64,000 nt of DNA from Sphingomonadales bacterium UBA2369 (GTDB taxonomy: Bacteria > Pseudomonadota > Alphaproteobacteria > Sphingomonadales > Sphingomonadaceae): assembly GCA_002344055.1 (NCBI GenBank), contig DDTH01000007.1, positions 45,402-109,401 of the forward strand. The letters run 5' to 3'. A model generated the notes under the pieces. That model ran no database searches, was not told where the DNA came from, and was given only the letters and a program-made list of their open reading frames with translations. How positions within the stretch are numbered: the first letter of the stretch is position 1; every line of letters begins with the position of its first letter. The translations under genes and the position numbers were made by a program. This document shows, one piece after another, positions 40,796 through 49,427 of this stretch.

Positions 40796-43528
40796 TCAGA
40801 ACTTCACGCTCAGGCCCAGGCTGAAGGACGTGCCGATATCGTAGGAATTGACGGAAATGCGGTTGCCGCCAGTCTCCTGAAATTCCTCATAGCCCTCGCC
40901 CAATATGTTGCGGATCTCGAGCTTGAACTCCGCCTCCCCGCCGAACATCGGCACCGCCTGGCGCGCGACCAGATCGAAGCGCAGGCCGGGCCGCTCCAGG
41001 ATGTCCGGCTGCCGGTTGATGCCCTGGATCGGGCCGCGATTGGTCACGCGCTCGCTGGCATAATTGGCCAGCAGCGTGATTTGCGACAGCGTGTCGCTAT
41101 CCTCCAGGCTGAGCTGGACATTGACCAGATGATCGGACTGGCCGGTCAGCGGCACACCGTCCTGGAACAGCAGATTGGCGGCCACGGGCTGAAGGTCCGG
41201 GCCGATGATCACCGACGCGTCCGAACTGACCTGGCTCTGCGTGTAGGTGTAATTGGCGATCATCAGCAGCCGCCGCGTCTCGAAAAAGCCGCCCAGGCTC
41301 TCCAGCGACTGGCTGGCCTGCAATTCGATCTCGCCGCCATAAAGTTCGGCGCGCGGTGCGTTGGCGAAGCCGGTCCGCAGCTGGCCGCCGCCCGCGAAGA
41401 AGGCCGCGGCCTCGATCGGGTTGGTGATCTCCTTGTAGAAACCGGAGGCGGTAAGCCGCTGCTGGCGACCGAAATACCATTCCACGCGCCCTTCCAGATT
41501 GGTCAGCTCGCTGTCCTGCAGGAAGGGATTGCCAGTAAATTCCCGGTCGGAATCGAAATCCTGATAGAGTTGCGGCGCCAGTTCGCGGAATTGCGGACGG
41601 GCGATGGTCCGCGACCCGTGCAGGCGCGCCTGCATCTGCGGCGCGAATTCGTAGGTCAGGGTCAGCGCCGGCAGAAAATATTCATTCTCAAGGCCCGTCG
41701 CGGCAAGATTGTTGCCGATCGGCAGCACCGACTGCTCGGCCTGTTCGAAGCGGACGCCGCCATTCAGGCTCAGCCCGTCAAACACGTCGAAATTCGCCTG
41801 CAGATAGGCGCCGTGGATGGTGAGGTCGGCCTCGTAGCGCGCCGCGCCTTCCGCGCCCGAAACGTCGCGCAGCTGCAGATCCCAATTGTAGACGTTGAAG
41901 TCGGACAACAGATAGTCCGGCCGCTGCTGCGCGATCTGGATCGGCAGCGGCCCGCCGCCGGGGAAATATTGGAACTGATAGCGCGAGGAGGTCCGCTCGG
42001 TCCGGCTATAGGCATAGCCGGCGGTCACGGTCAGCGGGATCGGGTCGAAATTGTAGGTGAGGTCGATCCCGCCCGCCAGGACGTTTTCGCTCAAGTCGCT
42101 GAAGGCGATGCCGGCGGACTGGCCGGCGCCGGTCAGGTTGTTAACGTAATCGTCGACATCGGTCGCGCTCTTGGTCAGCGGGTCGCCGTCGCCCAGATAG
42201 AAATAGCTGATGTCGCGCTCATACGGGGATTCACGCTGCGAATTGGCGTAGGTGCCGCGCAGGTCGATATCGAGCGCGCCGAAATCCAGCTCGGCCACGA
42301 ATTGCGTGTCGAGCAATTGCCGTTCGAACCAGTAGCTGTTCTGCTCGATGATCGAATCCGGCAGGTTCGGATCGGGATCGACGACGTTGCGGTTGAAGCC
42401 GGACGCGAGGCGCCCCTGCTTCAGCGTGTCGCGGATGAAGACGTTGGTCCAGCGGAGGCGATGCTCGCCCACTTCCAGCCCCACGCCCAGCATGCCGTTC
42501 ACCAGAATGCGCTGATCGGTGATCACGGAGCGGAAGCTGCGCTGCGGAATCCCGGCCAGGTCCGGATCGTTCGACGTCTGCTGCAGCGTGTCGCGGGTGC
42601 GCCAGTTGCTGCTGTAGCCGAGCGACGCGACAAAGCCGAGTTGCCCGTCGCCGAACACGGTCGTGGACGTGCCGCCGCTGATGCTGGCCGAGAAATTGGC
42701 CGGAATATTGCGGTTGGTCTGCAGCACTGTCGTCGGCGCATTGACCAGAGCGGCGGCGAAATCGCGGCGCTGGGCGGCCGTGGTCGCGGTGTTGAAATTG
42801 CCCGGTGCGACGGCGGCGCCCAGCCCGGCGGGCAGATCGCGCGTGCCGTCGTCGAAGCCGGTGAAGTCGAAATCGCTGCCATAATAAGTGTAGCCGAGAT
42901 TGGCCGTCGTCTCGGTGTCGCCGCTGACGCTCATCCCGATCGAGAAGAAGCTTTCGCGCGGCACGGCGCGAGTGGTGAGATTGATTACGCCGCCGCCGAA
43001 CTCGCCCGGGAAATTGGGCGAATAGGTCTTTTGCACCAGCGAACTGGCGATCAGGCTGGTCGGGAAGATGTCGAGCGGCACGACCCGGCGCAGCGGCTCG
43101 GGGCTGGGCAGTGGCGAGCCGTTCAGCAAAGCGAGGCTGTAGCGATCGCCGAGGCCGCGGACATAGACGAAGCCGTTGCCGACCACGCTGAGGCCGGTGA
43201 CGCGGCCGAGCGCGCCGGCAATGTCGCCCTCGCCGCTGCGGGCAATGTCTTCCTGGCTGAGCAGGCTGACGACCTGCGGCGCGATGCGCTGGATGTTGCG
43301 CGAACCACGCTCGCCGGTGACGACCATTTCGGCGCCTTCATTGCCGAGACCGGCGCCGGGGATCGAAACTTCGACATCATCGCCCGGCTGCGCCGCATCC
43401 TGCGGGGCATCGCCCGCATCCGGCGTCTGGGCCGGCTGCGCGTCCGCGGCCGCCTGCGCGAGCGCAGCGGGCGAGAACAAGGCGGTGGACAGGAGCAGCA
43501 TGCTGCCGAACGCGAAACTCTTCTTCAT
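40796..43528 (-). CDS. TonB-dependent outer-membrane receptor
   Basis: About 910 residues from ATG 43528 with a signal peptide ending ALAQ. Plug domain GLSVVGNGFVYVRGLGDRYSLA and SPNFPGEFGGGVINLTTR, then a long beta-barrel ending in Phe (SLGLSVKF). The VRGLGDRYS-type plug belongs to a family often paired with a surface lipoprotein, and one is directly upstream. Substrate unknown; the neighbouring ferric transporter hints at an iron complex. Confidence 0.93.
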   Translation of the reverse strand: MKKSFAFGSMLLLSTALFSPAALAQAAADAQPAQTPDAGDAPQDAAQPGDDVEVSIPGAGLGNEGAEMVVTGERGSRNIQRIAPQVVSLLSQEDIARSGEGDIAGALGRVTGLSVVGNGFVYVRGLGDRYSLALLNGSPLPSPEPLRRVVPLDIFPTSLIASSLVQKTYSPNFPGEFGGGVINLTTRAVPRESFFSIGMSVSGDTETTANLGYTYYGSDFDFTGFDDGTRDLPAGLGAAVAPGNFNTATTAAQRRDFAAALVNAPTTVLQTNRNIPANFSASISGGTSTTVFGDGQLGFVASLGYSSNWRTRDTLQQTSNDPDLAGIPQRSFRSVITDQRILVNGMLGVGLEVGEHRLRWTNVFIRDTLKQGRLASGFNRNVVDPDPNLPDSIIEQNSYWFERQLLDTQFVAELDFGALDIDLRGTYANSQRESPYERDISYFYLGDGDPLTKSATDVDDYVNNLTGAGQSAGIAFSDLSENVLAGGIDLTYNFDPIPLTVTAGYAYSRTERTSSRYQFQYFPGGGPLPIQIAQQRPDYLLSDFNVYNWDLQLRDVSGAEGAARYEADLTIHGAYLQANFDVFDGLSLNGGVRFEQAEQSVLPIGNNLAATGLENEYFLPALTLTYEFAPQMQARLHGSRTIARPQFRELAPQLYQDFDSDREFTGNPFLQDSELTNLEGRVEWYFGRQQRLTASGFYKEITNPIEAAAFFAGGGQLRTGFANAPRAELYGGEIELQASQSLESLGGFFETRRLLMIANYTYTQSQVSSDASVIIGPDLQPVAANLLFQDGVPLTGQSDHLVNVQLSLEDSDTLSQITLLANYASERVTNRGPIQGINRQPDILERPGLRFDLVARQAVPMFGGEAEFKLEIRNILGEGYEEFQETGGNRISVNSYDIGTSFSLGLSVKF

Positions 43529-43626
43529 CTCGAAATCCCCCAGTCTCAACGCGCCACGCGCGGCCTGAAAGCATGGGGGCGGCGATCCCGGTCGAGGATC
43601 GCCGCCCCTCTTGCGTGCAACGGCGA

Positions 43627-45207
43627 TCAGGAAGCGGGGAGCGACGTGCAGGATCCGCCGCTGCCGCCGAAATTGGCGTAGCCGGAATTGCAGGTCCAAC
43701 CCTGGAAGCTGGTGTCGCCCGCACCGCTGATCGCGCCGATGAAGCTGACAGCCTGCAGCCGGTTCGGAGCGGCCGCGTTCGGCTGACCGGTGCCGGCATA
43801 GATGTCGGCGTTGAACGCGGTCGGATCGGTCACCGTCACCGCATTCTCGGTCGCGCCGTTCATGAAGCTGTTGATCAGCGACGGCGTGTAGGCACTGTTA
43901 TTGTTGTTCGCGCCCGAACCGAAGATCGTCGTGACCAGAGCCAGCGCGACATTGTTGTCGTCGCGGAACGGCGTGCCGCAATTCATTACGACCGAGCGGA
44001 AGACCGGGGCGCCGAGATCGAAGAGACCCGCATCGGCATCGCGCGAAGTCGTGCCGCCGGTCGCGTCGATGTCGAGGCAGGCCTGGCTGCTGACGACGAT
44101 CGAGTTGAGCAAAGCGAAGTCGGTGCCGCCGCGCAGCAGGATGCCGTTGCCGCCCGAACTGTTGCGGCGCTGGATGAGGGTCGCGTTGGAGATGCGGTTA
44201 TACTGGCGGGGCAGTGCATCCTCGTTGCCGTTCGAGTCGATCTCGAGCGCGCTGTCGCCGTCGCCGGTCGGCTTCTGCACCGCGAGCAGGAACTGGGCGG
44301 TGCCGCGATAGCCGAGATCGGTGTCGTAGCCGTCATCGTCGGCGCCGGTGATCGCGATATATTTGGTGTTCACACGGCCTCCGAAAATCTCGATGCCGTC
44401 GTCCGAGCTGTTGTGGACGTGGATGTGGTCGACCGTGGTCAGCTGGCCGACGCCGCCCATGGTGAGGCCCTGCAGCTCGTTGCCCGGCGCGATCTCGAAG
44501 CCAGAATAGCGGATCTGCACGAAGCGCAGCGAGCCGGAATTGTCGTTCGGGCTGGCGCCGCCGTAAAGCGAGCCGGTCGTGCCCTCGATCACCTGCTGGC
44601 AATTGGCCGAGCCGCCCGCCACCGCCGAATTACAATCGGAGATCGGCGCGCGGCCGAGCAGGATGATGCCGCCCCACAGCCCCTGGCTGGTGTCGGTGAC
44701 CGTGCCTTCCAGATTGCTGCGGTGGGTGAAGATGATCGGCTGCGTCGCGTTGCCGACCGCGTTGATGCGCGAGCCGCGGTTCACGACCAGATAGTCGTTG
44801 CCCGACTGGGCGACGACGACAACGCCCGGCTGCACCGTGAGCGTCACACTCTGGCAGGCGGCCAGCGGCGCGGCGGTGTCGCCGCCGCAATCGGTGCCGA
44901 CATTGGTCGGGCCGGCAATCTGATAGGCCAGGCCCGGGACGTTCTGCAGCGTGGTGTCGGCGGTGAAGCGGCCCGGCAGTTCGCAGACGCGGCGATTGGC
45001 GACGACGCCCCGGTCGATCGTGCCGGTGACGCAGGACGCGGCGGGCGTACCCGGCGGCGTCGTTGGCGGCGTGGTCGGCGGGGTCGGCGTGGGCGTCGGG
45101 GTCGGAACGATGATCACGCCCTCGCCCGGCGAAGCGATGTCGTCCGCGCCGCAGGCGGCGAGCGGCAGCATCGTGGTGACGAGCAATAGCGTACGGAATT
45201 TCGACAT
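43627..45207 (-). CDS. surface-type lipoprotein with right-handed beta-helix
   Basis: 526 residues from ATG 45207. Lipobox LPLAAC, a Thr-Pro-rich tether (residues 35-55), then a repetitive domain with many short N/G/D-rich turns, as in parallel beta-helices. Cysteine pairs are spread through it. It precedes the TonB receptor by about 100 bases in the same orientation and is likely its partner. Confidence 0.78.
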   Translation of the reverse strand: MSKFRTLLLVTTMLPLAACGADDIASPGEGVIIVPTPTPTPTPPTTPPTTPPGTPAASCVTGTIDRGVVANRRVCELPGRFTADTTLQNVPGLAYQIAGPTNVGTDCGGDTAAPLAACQSVTLTVQPGVVVVAQSGNDYLVVNRGSRINAVGNATQPIIFTHRSNLEGTVTDTSQGLWGGIILLGRAPISDCNSAVAGGSANCQQVIEGTTGSLYGGASPNDNSGSLRFVQIRYSGFEIAPGNELQGLTMGGVGQLTTVDHIHVHNSSDDGIEIFGGRVNTKYIAITGADDDGYDTDLGYRGTAQFLLAVQKPTGDGDSALEIDSNGNEDALPRQYNRISNATLIQRRNSSGGNGILLRGGTDFALLNSIVVSSQACLDIDATGGTTSRDADAGLFDLGAPVFRSVVMNCGTPFRDDNNVALALVTTIFGSGANNNNSAYTPSLINSFMNGATENAVTVTDPTAFNADIYAGTGQPNAAAPNRLQAVSFIGAISGAGDTSFQGWTCNSGYANFGGSGGSCTSLPAS

Positions 45208-45543
45208 GACCGGCCCCTTGGTTTTCCCTGGCATGGGAGCGACTCGGCTGCTGCCGGCTCCGCGTCCCGGGGCGGCAATTAGGGACGGTTCGTGACAGCC
45301 CGGCTGCGGAACGAAGACTCTCCGGACATGAAAGAGTCAGCGTTCGGACATGCATCGGTCATGGAAACGTAACGCTGCGCCGGGGGCAGGAGACAAAGCG
45401 CCGCTCGTCTGTCACCGTCCGCGCATGCCGACGCCGACTCGCGCCTTCGCTGACCCTGAAACCCGACGGATTGCGCCAACGCCCGGATATGAGCGCAACC
45501 GCATGATCATCGTCACGCAAATCACGCTCTCGGGAGAGCGTTC
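45208..45543. other. intergenic region with repeated CGGACATG boxes
   Basis: 336 bases between the divergent lipoprotein and TPR genes, with no convincing gene. TCCGGACATG (45321-45330) and TTCGGACATG (45343-45352) form a direct repeat 22 bases apart. GACTCT/AGAGTC (45316-45321, 45333-45338) flank the first copy. These may be operator sites for either gene. Confidence 0.4.
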
Positions 45544-46596
45544 TTGACCGCGGCGCGACATTTGAACGCGGGAAAGCCCAGGCGGCCGGCATGGATCGCG
45601 CCACTGGCGCTGCTGACGGTCGTCATCGGCGGCGGCGTCGGGATCGGTCTGCTGACCAGCCCGGGTGGCGGCAATGCGGACGGCACGACCGCTTTGCTCC
45701 AAAGCGGCAAGAGCGAGCTGATGCGCGGCACACCCGGCAGCATCGGTCGCGCCCGCGAGCTGTTCGGCGAAGCGGCGGCCCGCGATCCCGACAATGCCGG
45801 CAATCACGCCCAGCTCGCTCTGGCCGACCTGCGGCTGATCGAATCCACCCCGCGCGCCGCCGCTGACGCGCTGCTGCGGGCGCATGCAGCTGCGACGCGC
45901 GCCGTGGAACTCGATCCCGATCTCGCCGACGCGCAGGCGGCACTGGGGTACACGACCTTCTTCTGGCACGGCGACTGGCCGGGCGGGATGGCTCGGCTGG
46001 AGCAAGCAGTCGCGCTCGATCCGGCCTCGGCCCGCGCCCGCCACTGGCGCGGCCTCGCCTTGCTCTACAAGGGGGACACGACGCGCGGCCTCGCTGATCT
46101 GGACGCCGCCTTCCGCGCTGCACCGGCCGAGCGCGCGATCATCGCCGATCGGGGCCTCGCTCTGGTCCTGGCCGGACGCGCCGACGAAGGTCTCGCCGCC
46201 CTGCGCCGCCTCGCCCGCGAGGAGCCTGAATTTGCCGGCGCCGCCCGCAACCTCGCTTTGGCCCAGCTGGCCCGTGGCGATGATGCCGCCTGGCTGGAGT
46301 CGGAGGAACGCGCCGCCATTCTGCTCGGCGACAATACGGGCGCTGATGCCATCGCCGCAGGCCGCGCCGCTTTGGGCAATGGCCGCGTGGCGGCGCTTAC
46401 CGCCATCCTCTCGCGGGTCAGCGGGGCCTATCGCCGCGCGCGCCTGCTCGCTTTGCTCGGCCGCGCCGACGATGCCCTCGTCGCGCTGGAAAACGCACGC
46501 CGCGACCCGGCCTTTCTCACAATCCGCCTCGACCCGGCCTTCGCCTCCCTTCGCGCCGATCCACGCTTCCAGGCACTCTCCGCCTCCCTCGGCTGA
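45544..46596 (+). CDS. membrane-anchored TPR protein
   Basis: About 350 residues starting with TTG (GGGAGAG just upstream). One membrane helix near residues 18-40, then about six degenerate tetratricopeptide repeats. The C-terminal RLDPAFASLRADPRFQAL is typical of CadC-like winged-helix-TM-TPR regulators, but the DNA-binding domain is absent. Probably a protein-interaction module facing the periplasm. Confidence 0.75.
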   Translation: MTAARHLNAGKPRRPAWIAPLALLTVVIGGGVGIGLLTSPGGGNADGTTALLQSGKSELMRGTPGSIGRARELFGEAAARDPDNAGNHAQLALADLRLIESTPRAAADALLRAHAAATRAVELDPDLADAQAALGYTTFFWHGDWPGGMARLEQAVALDPASARARHWRGLALLYKGDTTRGLADLDAAFRAAPAERAIIADRGLALVLAGRADEGLAALRRLAREEPEFAGAARNLALAQLARGDDAAWLESEERAAILLGDNTGADAIAAGRAALGNGRVAALTAILSRVSGAYRRARLLALLGRADDALVALENARRDPAFLTIRLDPAFASLRADPRFQALSASLG

Positions 46597-46748
46597 CCTT
46601 GCCTTTGGCGCTGCCGCCCGCTAAGGGCCGGCCCTTCCAGGCACAGGCTCGGAAAAACATGCGGGAGATCGCCCTTCGGGGCGTTCGTCTGGACCGCTAA
46701 ACTTGAACCCGTCCCGGTCCGCCGGGGCGATCTACAGAGTGAGAGACA
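46597..46748 (+). other. rplK-rplA leader
   Basis: 152 bases between the TPR gene and rplK. Two GC-rich inverted segments (AAGGGCCGGCCCTT near 46622-46635 and CCGGTCCGCCGGGGCG near 46715) could fold. This is where an autogenous L1-type control site would lie if one exists; I cannot confirm one. Confidence 0.35.
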
Positions 46749-47180
46749 ATGGCTAAGAAAATCAGCGGCTATATCAAGCTGCACGTGCCGGCTGGCGACG
46801 CCAAGCCGGCGCCGCCGATCGGCCCGGCACTGGGTCAGCGCGGCGTCAACATCATGGAATTCTGCAAGGCGTTCAACGCCCAGACCTCCAATGAGGAAAA
46901 GGGCACGCCGCTGCCCACCACCATCACCGTCTATGCCGATCGCAGCTTCAGCTTCGAGACCAAGACGCCGCCCGCGACTTTCTATCTGAAGAAGGCCGCG
47001 AAGATCAATTCGGGCTCCAAGGAGCCGGGCAAGGTCACGGCCGGCAAGGTCACGCGCGCGCAGCTCGAGGAGATTGCGACCGCGAAGATGAAGGATCTGA
47101 ACGCGAACGACGTCACCGCCGCCGCGAAGATCATCGAAGGTTCGGCCCGCGCGATGGGCCTCCAGGTTGTGGAGGGCTAA
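46749..47180 (+). CDS. rplK: 50S ribosomal protein L11
   Basis: 143 residues, starting KKISGYIKLHVPAGDAKP with the GPALGQRGVNIMEFCKAFN core that binds the GTPase-centre rRNA. Normal length. GAGAGAC precedes the ATG. The usual partner rplA follows after three bases. Confidence 0.98.
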   Translation: MAKKISGYIKLHVPAGDAKPAPPIGPALGQRGVNIMEFCKAFNAQTSNEEKGTPLPTTITVYADRSFSFETKTPPATFYLKKAAKINSGSKEPGKVTAGKVTRAQLEEIATAKMKDLNANDVTAAAKIIEGSARAMGLQVVEG

Positions 47181-47183
47181 ACG

Positions 47184-47882
47184 ATGGCCAAGCTCACGAA
47201 GAAGCAGAAGGCGACCGCCGAGAAGATCGACACCGATCGGCTGTACAATGTCGAGGACGCGATCAAGACGCTGAAGGCGAACGCCACGTCGAAGTTTGAC
47301 GAGACGATCGAGATCGCCCTGAACCTGGGCGTCGATCCGCGTCATGCCGACCAGATGGTCCGCGGCGTCGTGTCGCTGCCCGCGGGCACCGGCAAGGACG
47401 TCCGCGTCGCCGTCTTCGCCCGCGCCGCCAAGGCCGAGGAAGCCACGGCCGCCGGTGCGGAAGTCGTCGGCGCCGAGGATCTGATGGAGCAGATCCAGGC
47501 CGGCAATATCAATTTTGACCGCGTGATCGCGACGCCCGACATGATGGGCATCGTCGGCCGCCTCGGCAAGGTGCTCGGCCCGAAGGGCATGATGCCGAAC
47601 CCGAAGCTCGGCACCGTCACCCCGAACGTCGCCGAAGCGGTCAAGGCCGCCAAGGGCGGTCAGGTCGAGTTCCGCGTCGAGAAGGCCGGCATCATCCACT
47701 CGGGCATCGGCAAGGCGAGCTTCTCCGACGCCGACCTGAAGCGCAATTTCGAGGCGTTCGTGGACGCCATCGTCAAGGCCAAGCCGGCCGGCGCCAAGGG
47801 CAAATATGTCCGCAAGGCCGCGATGAGCTCGACCATGGGCCCGGGCCTGAAGCTGGACGTCGCCGAGGTGGCGTCGGCCTGA
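47184..47882 (+). CDS. rplA: 50S ribosomal protein L1
   Basis: 232 residues, normal length. Core motifs VRGVVSLPAGTGKDVRVAVFA and LGPKGMMPNPKLGTVTPNV. L1 forms the mobile stalk near the E site and can repress its own operon. A strong terminator follows. Confidence 0.98.
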   Translation: MAKLTKKQKATAEKIDTDRLYNVEDAIKTLKANATSKFDETIEIALNLGVDPRHADQMVRGVVSLPAGTGKDVRVAVFARAAKAEEATAAGAEVVGAEDLMEQIQAGNINFDRVIATPDMMGIVGRLGKVLGPKGMMPNPKLGTVTPNVAEAVKAAKGGQVEFRVEKAGIIHSGIGKASFSDADLKRNFEAFVDAIVKAKPAGAKGKYVRKAAMSSTMGPGLKLDVAEVASA

Positions 47883-47908
47883 GCCTTCGTACTTCGCGAA
47901 ACAGAAAC

Positions 47909-47938
47909 GGGCCGGGGCGGAAACGCTCCGGCCCTTTT
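47909..47938 (+). terminator. rho-independent terminator of rplKA
   Basis: GGGCCGGGGCG-GAAA-CGCTCCGGCCC followed by four T. Eleven-base stem with one G-T pair and a GAAA tetraloop, 26 bases past the rplA stop. Confidence 0.88.
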
Positions 47939-47944
47939 CGTTGG

Positions 47945-48069
47945 CCGGTGCGGGAACCCCTGAAACGCGTAAGCCCCGCCAGTTTTACCTGGCGGGGCTC
48001 CTACCCTCGTCTCTTTCGATCTGAGGACATGGGTAGAACGGGCGATGCAGCCAGGGGTTCCCGCGCCGG
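47945..48069. ncRNA. unassigned structured element, three-way junction
   Basis: Outer arms 47945-47962 and 48052-48069 pair over 18 bases with one exception (T47949 opposite G48065). Inside are a perfect 11-base hairpin AGCCCCGCCAG-N6-CTGGCGGGGCT (47972-47999) and a second stem CTACCC/GGGTAG (48001-48006, 48031-48036) with extra inner pairing. The odd pair is a G-U wobble only if the plus strand is the RNA. It lies between the rplA terminator and the end of rtcA. It could be a stand-alone RNA, a 3' element of the rtc operon, or a mobile palindromic element. Confidence 0.55.
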
Positions 48070-48090
48070 GCATGAAAATCTTCGCTCGCG

Positions 48091-49107
48091 TCAGGTTAGC
48101 GCCACCAGATGCGTGCCATCGGCCTGCTGCGCGAAGCCGAAGCGCCGCCCGGTGAACAAGGCGACGATGTCCGCCGCGGTGCGGGCATGCTGGCTCGGCT
48201 TCACCGTCGTGAAGCTGCCGCCCCCAGCCAGCGCGAAGGGCAGGATCAGCTGATCGGCCAGGTAAGGACCGGCAAAGGCCCGGCTGGCCAGATAGCCCGC
48301 CATGCGCTGCGCCGCTGTCTTGGCGAGCGCTTCCGACGACACGCCCAATTTCCCGAAGCCGGTCACGATCTCCGTCACGTTCGCGAACCGCGCTTCGAGC
48401 AGCAGGGCATTGCCCGGCCCGACCTGTTCCGGCAGCTGGCGCACCGCGAACGCCTCCTCCGGCCAATCCGGCAGCAGCTTGCGCGCCATCCTCAGCTCGC
48501 GCTCGGCAATCTCGAACGGCAGCGCCGCAATAAGCGCCGTGGCCGAACATGCCTCCAGCGGACCGCGCTCCATGCAATCGATCTTGCGGAGCGGCGCGGG
48601 CGTGATTTCCACTTCGATCCGGCCACCGCCTTTCGGAAAGAAACCATGCCGCACGAGCCGCGCCGTCGCCGTTGGCCCCATGCGATTGAGCACCGGCAGG
48701 AAGACGCGCTCGATGAATTCGAACGGCGGCGCCATCATGTTATGGGTGCCGCCCTCCAGCACGAGCGTGGACGGCCCGTCGGCAAGGACGAGCGGCATCA
48801 GCACCGTCTGCAGCACCAAGCCCGTGCTCCCCGCCGTGCCGATCGCGAACCGATAGTCGCCGGCTGTCACCTTGCCCGGCCGGAAGGTCAGCTCCGACGA
48901 GCGCAATTCCAGCCCCTCGCACTCCGCCCCGCCAAGCGCGCAGGCGGCCTCGATCGCCGTCAGATGCTGCCGCATCAGCCCCGGTTTCTCGCGGCGGCCG
49001 CGGATGTTGGTGATCCGGAACGGCTGCCCGGTCACCAGCGACAGCGCGCAGGCGTTGCGAACAACCTGCCCCCCGCCCTCGCCTTCCGATCCATCGATGA
49101 CGATCAT
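48091..49107 (-). CDS. rtcA: RNA 3'-terminal phosphate cyclase
   Basis: RtcA converts RNA 3'-phosphate ends to 2',3'-cyclic phosphate using ATP and can adenylate 5'-phosphates. 338 residues from ATG 49107. Signatures: DGSEGEGGGQVVRNACALS, HGFFPKGGGRIEVE and the C-terminal SQHARTAADIV with the nucleotide-accepting His. Its start is one base past the CPCC gene stop. Last protein gene of the RNA repair operon. Confidence 0.95.
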   Translation of the reverse strand: MIVIDGSEGEGGGQVVRNACALSLVTGQPFRITNIRGRREKPGLMRQHLTAIEAACALGGAECEGLELRSSELTFRPGKVTAGDYRFAIGTAGSTGLVLQTVLMPLVLADGPSTLVLEGGTHNMMAPPFEFIERVFLPVLNRMGPTATARLVRHGFFPKGGGRIEVEITPAPLRKIDCMERGPLEACSATALIAALPFEIAERELRMARKLLPDWPEEAFAVRQLPEQVGPGNALLLEARFANVTEIVTGFGKLGVSSEALAKTAAQRMAGYLASRAFAGPYLADQLILPFALAGGGSFTTVKPSQHARTAADIVALFTGRRFGFAQQADGTHLVALT

Positions 49108-49108
49108 C

Positions 49109-49396
49109 TTACTCTTCAACTTTCTCGTCGTGGCGCGCCGGACGCACGAATTTGCGGAACCGCTCCTGGACCGCACCATAGCTGGCGAAATTCAGCTGGC
49201 CCTGGCGCAGGCTGAGGTCGTGATTGGGTCCGCCTCGCACCACGTCCGCATCATGTTCGTCCTGGCCGTCATCCTCCCAGAAGCAGACCTGGCAGATTTC
49301 ATACTCCCCTCGCGAGTGGAGGGTTCTGAACTTGCAACAAGGGCAGTGATATGCAGCCGTAGGCTGCTCCGGTGCGAAGATGTCTTTCCGTGTCAT
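49109..49396 (-). CDS. CPCC-family cysteine-rich protein in the rtc operon
   Basis: 95 residues with C18-P-C20-C21 and C35-x2-C38, followed by FWEDDGQ and GGPNHDLSLRQ, the pattern of the Cys_rich_CPCC family. The cysteines suggest a zinc site. Function of the family is unknown. It sits between rtcB (32 bases upstream) and rtcA (one base downstream), so it is made with the RNA repair enzymes. It is not one of the usual Rtc proteins. Confidence 0.85.
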   Translation of the reverse strand: MTRKDIFAPEQPTAAYHCPCCKFRTLHSRGEYEICQVCFWEDDGQDEHDADVVRGGPNHDLSLRQGQLNFASYGAVQERFRKFVRPARHDEKVEE

Positions 49397-49427
49397 CGAC
49401 CGGTCTCCAATGGCGGCATCAAAGGCG

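Noticed and set aside
41081..43681. Long plus-strand open frame (866 codons) opposite the TonB receptor
   Set aside because: A GC-rich shadow of the receptor gene; composition is Arg/Ala/Gly-heavy with no domain, while the receptor shows plug and barrel motifs.
47945..48069. Hammerhead ribozyme reading of the three-way junction (CTGAGGA at 48021-48027)
   Set aside because: The CUGANGA-like string is present, but the GAAA element and cleavage-site pairing are not in the required positions.
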